Made by a program: the position numbers and the translations under genes. The notes beneath the pieces were generated by a model. It did not search any database, was not told the DNA's origin, and saw only the letters and a program-made list of their open reading frames with translations. Shown here in pieces: positions 17,761 to 27,117 of a stretch of DNA of 64,000 nt. The first letter of the stretch is position 1; each line of letters begins with the position of its first letter. Source of the DNA: Clostridioides difficile CD160. Its GTDB lineage: Bacteria > Bacillota > Clostridia > Peptostreptococcales > Peptostreptococcaceae. The stretch is taken from contig NZ_AVHW01000096.1 of assembly GCF_000449425.2 (NCBI RefSeq), positions 124,001 through 188,000 of the forward strand, in the 5' to 3' direction.

Positions 17761-19743
17761 CTAATCAAATTCTAGACCTAATTTATTATCATAACTATAG
17801 CTTGTAACAATTACATCATTATCTTCATAAAACATATTTCTATTGGAATTATATCTCTTTACAGATACATTTACAAATAATGAACTAGCTTCCAAGTACA
17901 TTTTTTGATTTAAAAACAATTTATACTCATCTATTAAACTTTCAGGTATAACACTAATACTATCATTATTAAGCATATCAATACTAGCAGATTTATTCCA
18001 GACGCCTACTCTCATATTTCTTATTATAATTTCTAAGGTAGTTTTATGCTTGTTGTATTTATCCATATCTATATCCAGATAGACATTATCTAAATAAAAT
18101 GAAACTTTACTCTCATTAACTATAGAATTATCTTTATGTATTATCTCTGATATTACTATGTCTGTTCTATTTACTATATCATAATCATATATATTAAGAT
18201 TCATATCATAATCATATATATATACATTACTTAATTCCTTATTTTCGCCCTTTCTATTTACTCTACCAAATCTTTGTAACAACGAATCAAAAGGAGCTAA
18301 CTCTGTATAAAGTACATCATAACTTATATCTAAGCTCACCTCTATACTTTGAGTACCTATCAATAAAAAACTTTTGTCTATACCTTCTTCTGCTTGTTCC
18401 CTATCTCTAGTGTTAAATCTACCATGTATTAGTTTAGGATTATAACTTTGAAGCTTCCTATATAATTCTTGAGCTAAATCTACTGAATTAACACATATTA
18501 ATACCCTTTTTCCTTGAATCATATCATTTTCTATTTTGTCTAAACCATCTAGTATACTTTTATTTATTCTATTTAGCTTATGTCTGTTTATTAAATCATT
18601 CTTATCTGGCTCAATAATTGTACTTATTTTCAATCTTTCCTGTATTAACTTTTTTAAGCAAGTTGGTATGCTTGCACTCATTATACATATTTGTACATTT
18701 AAGTTTTCTTTTAAATATTTTAAGAACTCCAATGTATAACACAATACTCTTGTATCAAAACAATGTATTTCATCAACTATAAATATACTATCTTTTAATT
18801 GTGATAGTAACATTTCAAACCTTTTACAAGAAAATATAGACTTTACCAACTGAAATATGGTGCATACATTAATCTGTTTTACACTCTTTTTGTATATCTG
18901 ATAAAGTTGTTTTATATCTTCTTCATCGCTGATTTTATTCAAAAAATATGGAGCTTTACTATGTAACATACTTACACTTATATTCCTATTATGCAAATTT
19001 TCATACAAAGAATTTATACTTGCTGTATATGGAAGTATATAATATATTCTTTTGCTTTTACCTTCATTTTGTGCTATATCACTCCAATATAAAGATGTTG
19101 CTGTTTTTCCAAGACCTGTCATAGCCATTATCATTATATCTTCATTTTTATCCATATTTAAGACTTTTTCTTGTATTGAATTATAACTTACACCTTTTGG
19201 TAGACTAAAATCTTTAATAGAATTAAATCCTTTATCTATACTTTTAATTCCAGCAGAAGCTATATGGTCACAATATTGCAAGTAACCTTTTAATAATATA
19301 TTTTCAAGTTTTCTAGTGTCATCATTTCTTGCTCTTGATATTTCCTTTATAAATGGTCTTATATCTTCTACTTCAACATCTAATATTTCCTTTAATTCAT
19401 TCAATTCAATTTCATAAATAGAATTTGTTATTTGACTAACTAAATATTCTATATCTTTATGGTGAGTTAATATAGCTAACTTCTGACCTCTCTTTAAATG
19501 CTTAATACTTGCTGACAATAACTCATGCCTAACCCTTCTTATTGTATTTTCAATATTATCTTGAAAACTTTTTACTACTTTTCCTACATCATGACATACA
19601 ATTGCCTCATGTAAATCGTTTCTCATATCATAAGATATATTATATATACTAACTAATTGATTCATTATGTAATTCATATCTTCATTATGCTTATCTATAC
19701 TTATCCCATCTGATTTAGCTTTATACTTATCTAAACTATTCAT
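17761..19743 (-). CDS. cas3: CRISPR-associated Cas3 nuclease-helicase
   Basis: 660 residues, fused HD nuclease and SF2 helicase. HD residues include CHDVGK (His51-Asp52), RHELLSA and THHKD. The helicase part has Walker A AMTGLGKT (Lys213), VDEIHCFD (DEIH at 324-327), the SAS motif and QRFGRVNRKGE (motif VI). All catalytic motifs look intact, so target degradation should be possible. It is recruited by Cascade to unwind and cut the non-target strand. It is the last gene of the cas operon, ten bases after cas7. It is slightly shorter than the 700-800 residues common for Cas3. Confidence 0.93.
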   Translation of the reverse strand: MNSLDKYKAKSDGISIDKHNEDMNYIMNQLVSIYNISYDMRNDLHEAIVCHDVGKVVKSFQDNIENTIRRVRHELLSASIKHLKRGQKLAILTHHKDIEYLVSQITNSIYEIELNELKEILDVEVEDIRPFIKEISRARNDDTRKLENILLKGYLQYCDHIASAGIKSIDKGFNSIKDFSLPKGVSYNSIQEKVLNMDKNEDIMIMAMTGLGKTATSLYWSDIAQNEGKSKRIYYILPYTASINSLYENLHNRNISVSMLHSKAPYFLNKISDEEDIKQLYQIYKKSVKQINVCTIFQLVKSIFSCKRFEMLLSQLKDSIFIVDEIHCFDTRVLCYTLEFLKYLKENLNVQICIMSASIPTCLKKLIQERLKISTIIEPDKNDLINRHKLNRINKSILDGLDKIENDMIQGKRVLICVNSVDLAQELYRKLQSYNPKLIHGRFNTRDREQAEEGIDKSFLLIGTQSIEVSLDISYDVLYTELAPFDSLLQRFGRVNRKGENKELSNVYIYDYDMNLNIYDYDIVNRTDIVISEIIHKDNSIVNESKVSFYLDNVYLDIDMDKYNKHKTTLEIIIRNMRVGVWNKSASIDMLNNDSISVIPESLIDEYKLFLNQKMYLEASSLFVNVSVKRYNSNRNMFYEDNDVIVTSYSYDNKLGLEFD

Positions 19744-19753
19744 TATGTTACCT

Positions 19754-20824
19754 TTATAAAGTTTCTTTTAGAAATTTTTTATAACTCTCAAAAGCTTCAT
19801 GTACATTTGATATTTTTATAAAATCATATTCTTCAAATTCTTCTTCTAGACATTTCTTTATTTGTTCCTTTTCATTATTAACTTCTATCTCATTAAATGT
19901 ATCATCATAAAATTTATTTATCCCAATCCATATATCACTTTGTCTAAATTCTTCATTTTGTTCTATAGATTCTTTTAACATCTCTATATCTAATCCATTC
20001 TCTTTGACAATTCCTTGAAATACATTATTTCCCCATGAGTATTCCCCCAATATAACAAATTTTGGTTTTGTATCAGTTAAATGATTTGTCTTATTTCCTT
20101 CTATGCTTAAGTATTCTAGTGATTTTAGAAGAGCTTCTATTCTTTTAAACTTTTCTTCTTTATCTAACTTTTCAACACCAATTGATTTAGCTTCTAAAGT
20201 TGTATAATCTCTATGCTCACTTGCTATATCAGATATATCATATTCTCCTATCTTTCCTATATTAAGATTTGCTATATTTGCATGTACTCCTGAATATACT
20301 TCAACTTGATATGGCATACTATCTCCTGTAGTTCCACAAACATTCCACTCCCATTCAACCTTTCTATTTGATACATTTATTAAAGAGTTCATTTGCCATC
20401 TTGACTTTCTTTTTTTAGTTATATTTGCTTCATATTTCTTCTTATTTTTTTTATATATTTCTTTTTCTTCATCTGATAATTCATTGTATACATCTTCTTC
20501 TATAGATAATTTTTCTGCCATCATAAACCCAAATATATCATCTGTCGCATATTTAAATGGGTTTGGAATCAATTTTACTTGTTTACCATCTTTTGTCTTA
20601 ACATTTTGTTCATAACCACAAACTTGCTCCATAAATAGCTTCTGATTATATTTTTGACATTGACTTGATATTCTACTTCTATTTCCTATTTTTTTTGTAT
20701 AAGTAGAGTTCTTATAGGAATTATTTTTCTTTTCTACTTCACTACTACTTCCATTTAATCGTCCACATAAAACCTCTATTGCATAGCCTATATTTAACAT
20801 TCTATTTGAATTTTTATTTTCCAT
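19754..20824 (-). CDS. cas7: Cascade backbone protein Cas7 (I-B, Cst2/DevR-like)
   Basis: 356 residues. MLNIGYAIEVLCGRLNG at the N-terminus and SRISSQCQKYNQ match the first strand and the conserved Ser-Ser-Gln segment of the DevR/Cst2 group of Cas7 proteins. A lysine-rich insertion (about residues 118-142) could be the thumb that contacts crRNA. Several copies polymerise along the crRNA spacer. It lies between cas8 and cas3, the usual neighbourhood for cas7. The family is recognised from motifs and position. Confidence 0.85.
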   Translation of the reverse strand: MENKNSNRMLNIGYAIEVLCGRLNGSSSEVEKKNNSYKNSTYTKKIGNRSRISSQCQKYNQKLFMEQVCGYEQNVKTKDGKQVKLIPNPFKYATDDIFGFMMAEKLSIEEDVYNELSDEEKEIYKKNKKKYEANITKKRKSRWQMNSLINVSNRKVEWEWNVCGTTGDSMPYQVEVYSGVHANIANLNIGKIGEYDISDIASEHRDYTTLEAKSIGVEKLDKEEKFKRIEALLKSLEYLSIEGNKTNHLTDTKPKFVILGEYSWGNNVFQGIVKENGLDIEMLKESIEQNEEFRQSDIWIGINKFYDDTFNEIEVNNEKEQIKKCLEEEFEEYDFIKISNVHEAFESYKKFLKETL

Positions 20825-20844
20825 TTTAACCCTCCATAATATTA

Positions 20845-21993
20845 TTAAATTAAACTTACTAATATTAGATTTTTAATCTGTCTAAAACCTTTTACATCAT
20901 CTAATTCTATATAATCATCTGTTTCGAATAACTTTTCTCCAGTATCTTCATAATATATTTCATTTAAATTAACCAACCAGCCCTCATATGCATGAAATTT
21001 ACCCAGCATTTTCAATTCTTTGTAAATTTTGTCTATATCTAAGTTACTCGCTTTTAATTTATCTGTTAGTTTTTTTATTATATCTATTTTAACTTTTTTC
21101 AATACATTTACCTCCCTGTTTAAAAATACAATAAGTTCATCAGAAGCTATTTTCTCTCTCTTGTCCAAATTATAGATTTTTCTAAGATAGTTACTTTCTA
21201 AAGTACCTCTTAGTACATATATCTCTAGATGTAAATCTTTAAACTCTCTTAGTAATGCTTCTTTTTGCAATTTCATTAACAAATTTACATCACTATTTTT
21301 TATGTTATTTACCTGAATATCCTGAGATTGACCAGAGTTATTAAACATATATTGCTCTATATGCCCATCAAATGAGTTATATTTACAAATTAGACTCTCT
21401 AATAATTCTATAGTTGAATATTTTTCTTTTTCTTTCTTTGCTCCCAACTCTATGTCAATTAAATTTTCTTGTTGCATCCTGTAAGTGTAATCTTCCATAA
21501 ATTCATTTGATGTCGAATTGTATAAAAAAGCATACTTACTCACTCTACAATTCAAAATTGAATACATAGTCAATACTAAACAGTATGGACATACATTCAA
21601 ACCTTGCAAGTTATTAGAAAAATTATAAAATGTATTTGCAACTAAATTAGGCATATAGCTTCTTCCTATATTATATTCTTTATCTTCAATTTTAACTTTA
21701 GCTTTATATTGGCCACACAAACTACAATATTCATTTCCTTTGTTTTCAACAAAACCTTTTAGTTTATCCTTTAAAGTAACTTTTCCTTTTGGCTGAGTTA
21801 ATGTAGAATTACTAAAGCACATACTTTTCAAATTAGAGTATTTTTCGCAACTTACAAATTCTTCAATTTTATCACTCATTAAATCTATACTATTCTCTAT
21901 GTCTTGATAAGTTATATCATTAATATCTTTATTCAAATAATATGCTAATACATATAGACCATTATCAACAAATACATTGTAACTTCTATCCAT
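20845..21993 (-). CDS. cas8b: Cascade large subunit Cas8 (small, zinc-finger I-B type)
   Basis: 382 residues, small for a Cas8b. Two Cys pairs (Cys90-x2-Cys93 and Cys135-x2-Cys138) match the zinc finger of Cst1-type Cas8b proteins. The rest is helical and not conserved enough to name. Cas8 recognises the PAM and starts R-loop formation. It begins one base after the cas6 stop and ends 20 bases before cas7. The assignment rests on the zinc finger and on its place in the operon. Confidence 0.75.
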   Translation of the reverse strand: MDRSYNVFVDNGLYVLAYYLNKDINDITYQDIENSIDLMSDKIEEFVSCEKYSNLKSMCFSNSTLTQPKGKVTLKDKLKGFVENKGNEYCSLCGQYKAKVKIEDKEYNIGRSYMPNLVANTFYNFSNNLQGLNVCPYCLVLTMYSILNCRVSKYAFLYNSTSNEFMEDYTYRMQQENLIDIELGAKKEKEKYSTIELLESLICKYNSFDGHIEQYMFNNSGQSQDIQVNNIKNSDVNLLMKLQKEALLREFKDLHLEIYVLRGTLESNYLRKIYNLDKREKIASDELIVFLNREVNVLKKVKIDIIKKLTDKLKASNLDIDKIYKELKMLGKFHAYEGWLVNLNEIYYEDTGEKLFETDDYIELDDVKGFRQIKNLILVSLI

Positions 21994-21994
21994 A

Positions 21995-22759
21995 TTAAGC
22001 CCTCCTAGAAGTTATATAAGTTAATAACCCCATTCCTATACTATTTTTTTCCCCTAGTCCACAATAATAAATAACTTTTTGCATATCCTTATCAGCTTCT
22101 ACAAATATTTCAAAGTCTGTATATCCAATTACAAATCCTTTACCTTTTATATTAGTTACATATTTCTTTTTTACTGATAATACATCCTCAATATCAAAGT
22201 ATACTTCACCAGTATATTCTTTATCATATATAAGCTTATATTTTTTCATTAAATTATCATGCAATGCTTTATAAAACTCTTCTTGCATTGGATTTAAATA
22301 TACTTGCTTTTTACTTTTTAAGTCATATAGGCTTGCTACAATAGGTGACCTTACTTTATAAAGTGTTATACTGTTAAAACCTATTTTTGAATCTTCATCC
22401 ATATTTGATAATTTAAACTCTATATTATATAATTTAAAAACTTTACATTTAATAAAACCTTTTATTATGTTATTTAATATATCATCATATCCACTTAAAA
22501 TTAATCTAATTTTTGTTCGAGAATTCAAATGTATTCCTTCTTTTGAATATTTAGCATCTTCAAACATCATTGTATAATTAAATAGCTTAAATACCTTTTT
22601 ATCTATTTTATAACCTTCATTGTGAAGGCTTAGTGCTTTTCTTCTATCATTACTTTCAATAGCTTCATATATCCTTTTCATTAGCTCATACTGGTAATTG
22701 TAATCTAATACAACTTCATTATCCACTGTGAGTATCAAATATCTTCTTACTAAATGCAT
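21995..22759 (-). CDS. cas6: crRNA-processing endoribonuclease Cas6
   Basis: 254 residues with the C-terminal glycine-rich loop YCGLGEKNSIGMGLL, the hallmark of Cas6. SLHNEGYKI (His46) sits where the catalytic histidine lies in many Cas6 proteins. Cas6 cuts within each repeat to leave an eight-base 5' handle, here TTATAAAT. It overlaps cas5 by ten bases. It may also process the repeat-like mini-array at 17621-17697, although its second repeat lacks the final C. Confidence 0.9.
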   Translation of the reverse strand: MHLVRRYLILTVDNEVVLDYNYQYELMKRIYEAIESNDRRKALSLHNEGYKIDKKVFKLFNYTMMFEDAKYSKEGIHLNSRTKIRLILSGYDDILNNIIKGFIKCKVFKLYNIEFKLSNMDEDSKIGFNSITLYKVRSPIVASLYDLKSKKQVYLNPMQEEFYKALHDNLMKKYKLIYDKEYTGEVYFDIEDVLSVKKKYVTNIKGKGFVIGYTDFEIFVEADKDMQKVIYYCGLGEKNSIGMGLLTYITSRRA

Positions 22760-23397
22760 TTAATTACTCCCCCTTTTTTCCAATTCCATAAGAAAATATT
22801 CTGTTTCTCATCTTCATCATAATATTTATTATATTCAAACTCATTATTTTCTCTTACCATTGATGAATATATATCATAATAACCCTTCTTTTCATTATAT
22901 TCTGTTAATGTATTTATTCTTTTTATCATTCCATCTCCAATATTAATATCTGTATATTGATTGTATCCAACAGCTTCTTTATCTATTAGATTTACTTTAA
23001 TTTCACTTAAGGACAATACCTTTGCTAAGCAATTTGTCTTACCTAAACATAGCGGTTCATTAAATTCTATATTTTTGTTAATATCTGTATATATGATGAG
23101 TTTAGGATTAATTAGATATTCAATAGGACATACATCAGTTTGAAATCTATCACTATCTGTTAATGTCTTTACATTTGGATTTATTTCTTTATATATCGTT
23201 TGTAAGTCCTTAAATGTACCATTATGATATATAACATATCCCAGTGTAAAATCATCGATTTCTTCACCATATATATTTTTCAAAATTCCAACGATTGTTG
23301 ATATTGGTGGAATCTCATATGTTCTTTGTATCTTGCTATGCATAGGAATTTTAAAGTGAGCTATATCTCCAATTATTTCTATCTTATTTAATATCAT
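22750..23397 (-). CDS. cas5: Cascade subunit Cas5
   Basis: 215 residues. The N-terminus (DIAHFKIPMHSKIQRTYEIP then PISTIVGILKNI) is the conserved Cas5 strand and PP-ST-GLL segment. Cas5 caps the 5' handle of the crRNA. GGAG five bases before the ATG supports the start. It is the first cas gene, whereas most I-B operons place cas5 after cas7, so the order is unusual. Confidence 0.88.
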   Translation of the reverse strand: MILNKIEIIGDIAHFKIPMHSKIQRTYEIPPISTIVGILKNIYGEEIDDFTLGYVIYHNGTFKDLQTIYKEINPNVKTLTDSDRFQTDVCPIEYLINPKLIIYTDINKNIEFNEPLCLGKTNCLAKVLSLSEIKVNLIDKEAVGYNQYTDINIGDGMIKRINTLTEYNEKKGYYDIYSSMVRENNEFEYNKYYDEDEKQNIFLWNWKKGGVIKCI

Positions 23398-23762
23398 TTT
23401 ATCTCCTCAAATATTTAATATAAATTTCGTAATATATGTTTATTTTATAAAATTAGACATATATCTTTAAATGCCTTTATTTTTTTCCACTATTTTACTT
23501 CAAAAAACAAAATACCATCAGTCTATTGTATAGGTAGTTTATTATAAAAAAATTGTTTCTCCATAAAATAAGAGTTCAGAATATGCTATAATTTAATTTA
23601 TATAATATTAAACAATTAAAATTTTCTACAAAGTACAATTTTAATACCTTTTCTAACATATACATTTCATCACACAATTTTACTTATTCTCATACTACAC
23701 ATTACATAATTATTTTTTTTATAAAATTTTTATTATATAATCCCAATCGCCTTATATCCATG
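23398..23762. other. Divergent intergenic region: cas operon promoter side
   Basis: About 365 very AT-rich bases. A minus-strand promoter for cas5 should lie here, for example TTGTTT near 23629 with TATAGC near 23590, but I cannot fix it. No further CRISPR-repeat-like sequence was seen. Confidence 0.4.
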
Positions 23763-23783
23763 TATAATATAAGCGTGACACGG
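23763..23783 (+). promoter_or_regulatory. TATAAT -10 box overlapping a pseudo-spacer match
   Basis: TATAAT at 23763-23768 lies 68 bases before the 39-codon gene. On the plus strand, ATAATATAAGCGTGACA (23764-23780) matches 15 of 17 bases of the mini-array pseudo-spacer. On the protospacer strand it is preceded by CCG (23781-23783), a CC-type PAM. This would let Cascade block the promoter. Confidence 0.5.
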
Positions 23784-23835
23784 TTTTATTTATTCAACCT
23801 ACAATTTACATAAAGAAATGAGGTGATAATACATA

Positions 23836-23955
23836 ATGTTTTCTAATAAAAAAATCCGAGAGTTCAAAAAATTCCTAAAAGAATTAACTGAACTCGTCCT
23901 TCAAGTTGGCACATTTTTAACTGTTGTAAAAATAGTCATCTTTGGTATAATCTAA
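23836..23955 (+). CDS. 39-residue amphipathic/hydrophobic peptide, candidate toxin
   Basis: The N-terminal half is positively charged (MFSNKKIREFKKFLKEL). The C-terminal half is a membrane-like helix ending KIVIFGII. An AGGTG ribosome site ten bases upstream, a TATAAT at 23763 and a strong terminator at 23969 make it a complete transcription unit. It is divergent from the cas operon, and its promoter resembles the pseudo-spacer at 17650-17668. No family is recognised. It could be a CreT-like or type I toxin. Confidence 0.6.
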   Translation: MFSNKKIREFKKFLKELTELVLQVGTFLTVVKIVIFGII

Positions 23956-23968
23956 AATTTTAAATTAG

Positions 23969-23991
23969 GAGGGAAGGTTCCAGCTTCCCTC
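23969..23991 (+). terminator. Rho-independent terminator of the 39-codon gene
   Basis: GAGGGAAG (23969-23976) pairs with CTTCCCTC (23984-23991) around a seven-base loop, followed by TTATTT. Confidence 0.85.
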
Positions 23992-24160
23992 TTATTTAAA
24001 TTATAGTTGATAATTATTTTAATTACAAATAAAAATTTAATCTTAATACACATAAACTCAAAATAATAATTTTATGTACTATTCAAAGCTTATTTTTCGT
24101 TGATAACTACACATTTAATTCCTCACATCTTCAAAAACTCTTTATTTACAATATGTCAAA

Positions 24161-24439
24161 TTAACTATTTAATAATTCAATCATAAATCTGGCTCCTGCC
24201 TTAAAACCAAGCTTATAACCAAGTTCTCTTTCAATCTCTATAACTGAATTAAACAAATCATTTAACTCTATCAATACATCCCTTTTCTTTTCTTCTGATA
24301 AATTTTTTTCTAGTAATTTGTTAACTTTCTTAATTTCTTTACATCTATCATTATAATACTCATCTTTTTCTAGTACTTTCCTATACATATGTTCATTTAT
24401 CCAATAATCAAAATATATTTCTATAATTTCATCATACAT
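24161..24439 (-). CDS. Small phage-type hypothetical protein
   Basis: 92 residues, largely helical and charged, ending LGYKLGFKAGARFMIELLNS. The tail resembles small proteins common in clostridial prophages (DUF6809-like), but I am not certain. An AGGAGG site supports the start. It follows the replication genes in direction, separated by inverted repeats, and probably belongs to the element's early genes. Function unknown. Confidence 0.6.
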   Translation of the reverse strand: MYDEIIEIYFDYWINEHMYRKVLEKDEYYNDRCKEIKKVNKLLEKNLSEEKKRDVLIELNDLFNSVIEIERELGYKLGFKAGARFMIELLNS

Positions 24440-24464
24440 GTTAGTACCTCCTTGACTTTCATCT

Positions 24465-24557
24465 GGTACTTAATATATACTTAACTTGTGTAGGTTAGTG
24501 TACATTAAGTACCTAATTTATAAAGGTAGTTGTTATATTTATATGGCAACTACCTTT
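24465..24557. other. Inverted repeats downstream of the replication genes
   Basis: GGTACTTAAT (24465-24474) / ATTAAGTACC (24504-24513), then AAAGGTAGTTG (24522-24532) / CAACTACCTTT (24547-24557) followed by TT. The second looks like a terminator. The first could be an operator or part of a replication origin. Confidence 0.45.
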
Positions 24558-24688
24558 TTCTAATAAATTTTTTAATCTAAATACTATATATTTTAAATCT
24601 TTATTGCATACAATTAAGAATTATATACTTTTCTTCTAACACTCCTTAGACAATAGTTTACATATCATCTAATAAATTATGTTTCTTT

Positions 24689-26023
24689 TCATATCTCTTT
24701 TGTCTTCTTACATTCCCTAAAAGAAAACAAACTTCCTATATACCAATAAGGTCTAAAACCTGATTCCCCATCTCTATTTTTAGCAACTATAATCTCACTT
24801 AAATTAGCTCCAAAACCTTTTTCTCTACGTCTTAATTCTTTTATATCCTCTATTCCCATTGTCTTACAATAATCAAGAGCCTCTTTCTCTGTAGGTCTAT
24901 GAATATATATAACTGAATTAGAATCCATATATATTTGTTTTGAACTTCTCATTACTCTATCACCTTTTGGTCTTTCATCCTTCAATTCATCATTCAATTG
25001 AGCCAACTGTATAATTGGAATATTAAAGTCTAAAGTAATCTTTTTTATTTGCCTTGATAAATCAGCAAATTTAGCTTCTCCAACTTCTTTACCTTCGTAA
25101 TCCAAAATCTGAAGATAATCAATTATAACAACATCTGGTTTAATACTTTTTATCTCCCTCTTAATTCCTGATATTGTATTCACTGAATCATTAATATAGA
25201 GATTATTCTCCTGATTTAAAGTACTTAAAGCATTTATGTATTTAATTATTTCTTCTTCATTTAGATTTCTATTCTTCATTTTTACAACTGATATTCCAGT
25301 TAAAGAAGCTATATTTCTAAACAAAATTTGTATATCACTCATTTCACCACTTATAAAAAGTACTTTTTTACCTTGAAATACTACATTTCTCATTATCTGT
25401 AAGGCTAGTGCTGTTTTTCCTCTTCCACTTTTGGCCGCTATTGTAATTAATTCACCACTATATAGACCTCCAATAGTTTCATCTAAAAATTTTATTCCTA
25501 TATTAATACCTTCTTCAATTTCATCATTTATGTATTCAAAGGCTCTCTCTGATATAGCTGTTATACTAGAATCCTTCTTAACCAATTTCTGATTTACTTC
25601 ATTAATGTATTTTTCTAATTGATATATAAGTGTATTATCATCTATTTCACCTAATTTGAATTTATTAAATTTATCAATTATATTTCTATTTTTATATTTT
25701 TCAATAACTATCTCAATATAATGAGATACATTACCTATAGTTGGAACTATTGTTGATAGTTTTGTCAAATAACTTATACCTCCAACATAATCTATAAACC
25801 CCTTTTTCTTTAAATCTTCTGTAAGAGTTATTATATCTATAGGCTCATCCCTTTTATGTATATCTTTCACTGAATTGAATATATGTTTGTGTTCTTGATG
25901 ATAAAACATATCTTCACTTATTAATATCTCAATCTCTTCTATTTTCCTCGAATCTAGTAAAATACTACCTAATATAGATTGTTCTGCTTCTGTGTTCTTA
26001 ACTAAATTACTCATATTATCCAT
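24689..26023 (-). CDS. DnaB-like replicative DNA helicase (phage type)
   Basis: 444 residues. The N-terminal primase-interacting domain (VKNTEAEQSILGSILLDSRK) is followed by a RecA-like motor with Walker A AAKSGRGKTALALQ, Walker B VVIIDYLQIL and the C-terminal HRPTEKEALDY region. It unwinds DNA at the fork of the element. It lies 12 bases downstream of the replisome organiser, a typical phage or satellite replication pair. Length fits DnaB (about 450). It is probably not the host dnaB because of its phage neighbours. Confidence 0.9.
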   Translation of the reverse strand: MDNMSNLVKNTEAEQSILGSILLDSRKIEEIEILISEDMFYHQEHKHIFNSVKDIHKRDEPIDIITLTEDLKKKGFIDYVGGISYLTKLSTIVPTIGNVSHYIEIVIEKYKNRNIIDKFNKFKLGEIDDNTLIYQLEKYINEVNQKLVKKDSSITAISERAFEYINDEIEEGINIGIKFLDETIGGLYSGELITIAAKSGRGKTALALQIMRNVVFQGKKVLFISGEMSDIQILFRNIASLTGISVVKMKNRNLNEEEIIKYINALSTLNQENNLYINDSVNTISGIKREIKSIKPDVVIIDYLQILDYEGKEVGEAKFADLSRQIKKITLDFNIPIIQLAQLNDELKDERPKGDRVMRSSKQIYMDSNSVIYIHRPTEKEALDYCKTMGIEDIKELRRREKGFGANLSEIIVAKNRDGESGFRPYWYIGSLFSFRECKKTKEI

Positions 26024-26035
26024 AATATAAACTCC

Positions 26036-26779
26036 CTACCACTTTAATTGTGAATCATCTGGACTATATACCTCTGCATCTACTTTGACATTAATTGATT
26101 TATCTTGATAATTGCCTTCTAATATCTTAATAAAATTATTTGGGCTCATTATCCAATCAAAATTTGCCTTCCAACCTTTTTCATTGCTTCCATTTAAAAA
26201 GCTAGTTTTACTAACTATATGAATAATTTCTAATACAGTCTCTTTATCATATTCTTTTATCCTAGCATTAATTACTTTTTTTCTAGCTTCTGTAAGTTTC
26301 TTTACTTTTGATAGTTCTGTACAAGTAATATTGAATTTTTCTATAATTTCACTGTATATTTTACTTTTTTCATTATTTACATTCTTGTTAGTTGTTAGTT
26401 GCTTGTTAATTGCATGTTGATTAGTCTGTTGATTTTCTTCATTAGATTGATATAACTCCCAGTTTTCAATAGTTATAAGCCTATTTTTGTTTGTTGATTC
26501 ATTTGTTAGAAATCCATATCTTTCAAATTTCTTTAAAGCAGTTCTTACATTCTGAATACTTACATCTTTTGAACACATATTTGCTATACTTTCCAAAGAT
26601 GTTATTAACTGTCCGGATTTAACTTCATATTCTTTACCTCCATAAACCCATTTATTAGGCTTATGATTAACTGACAGTAATAGGTTTATGAGTATATCTC
26701 TTTGTTTGGAATTACAATCTTTATATAGTGGGCTTTCTTTTATCTTTCTATGAAGCTTTATCCAACCTAGATTACTCAA
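26036..26779 (-). CDS. Phage replisome organiser / DnaD-like initiator
   Basis: 247 residues. The N-terminus (GWIKLHRKIKESPLYKD followed by the KWVYGGKEYEVKSGQLITS segment) is the winged-helix domain of phage replisome organisers. A polar linker leads to a C-terminal DnaD-like part containing NFDWIMSPNNFIKILEGNY. It binds the origin and loads the helicase encoded next. It ends 12 bases before that gene. No primase is present. Confidence 0.85.
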   Translation of the reverse strand: MSNLGWIKLHRKIKESPLYKDCNSKQRDILINLLLSVNHKPNKWVYGGKEYEVKSGQLITSLESIANMCSKDVSIQNVRTALKKFERYGFLTNESTNKNRLITIENWELYQSNEENQQTNQHAINKQLTTNKNVNNEKSKIYSEIIEKFNITCTELSKVKKLTEARKKVINARIKEYDKETVLEIIHIVSKTSFLNGSNEKGWKANFDWIMSPNNFIKILEGNYQDKSINVKVDAEVYSPDDSQLKW

Positions 26780-26799
26780 GTACTATCACCCACTTAAAC

Positions 26800-27114
26800 C
26801 TATAATTTTATGCCATTTGCATTTTCAATAAACCAATCATCTAGTTTATTTTTTATTATATACACTCTATTATCTATCCATATACAAGGAAATCCTTTAT
26901 TTTTAGAATGACATAACTGTCTAAATTTTGATTCCCCTATGGGATAAATTTTAGAAGCTTCTTTACATGTGATAAGTTGAGCTTTATCTCTTCTATATGT
27001 CTGTATCTCCTTGTACCCTTTTGCCCTTTCTTGTGCTTCTTGTTCTTGTTTGACAAGTATATTCAATGTAGCTTGTAGTGTTTTAAGAACTTCTAGATTA
27101 TTTGTATCTGCCAT
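26800..27114 (-). CDS. Excisionase-like helix-turn-helix protein
   Basis: 104 residues. A coiled N-terminus (EVLKTLQATLNILVKQEQE) precedes an HTH_17/MerR-like DNA-binding unit, LITCKEASKIYPIGESKFRQ, with VYIIKNKLDDWF at the end, as in Tn916-type Xis proteins. It probably bends attachment-site DNA for excision with the integrase at 29146. It is third from the divergent promoter and follows the XRE gene by three bases. Confidence 0.75.
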   Translation of the reverse strand: MADTNNLEVLKTLQATLNILVKQEQEAQERAKGYKEIQTYRRDKAQLITCKEASKIYPIGESKFRQLCHSKNKGFPCIWIDNRVYIIKNKLDDWFIENANGIKL

Positions 27115-27117
27115 ACA

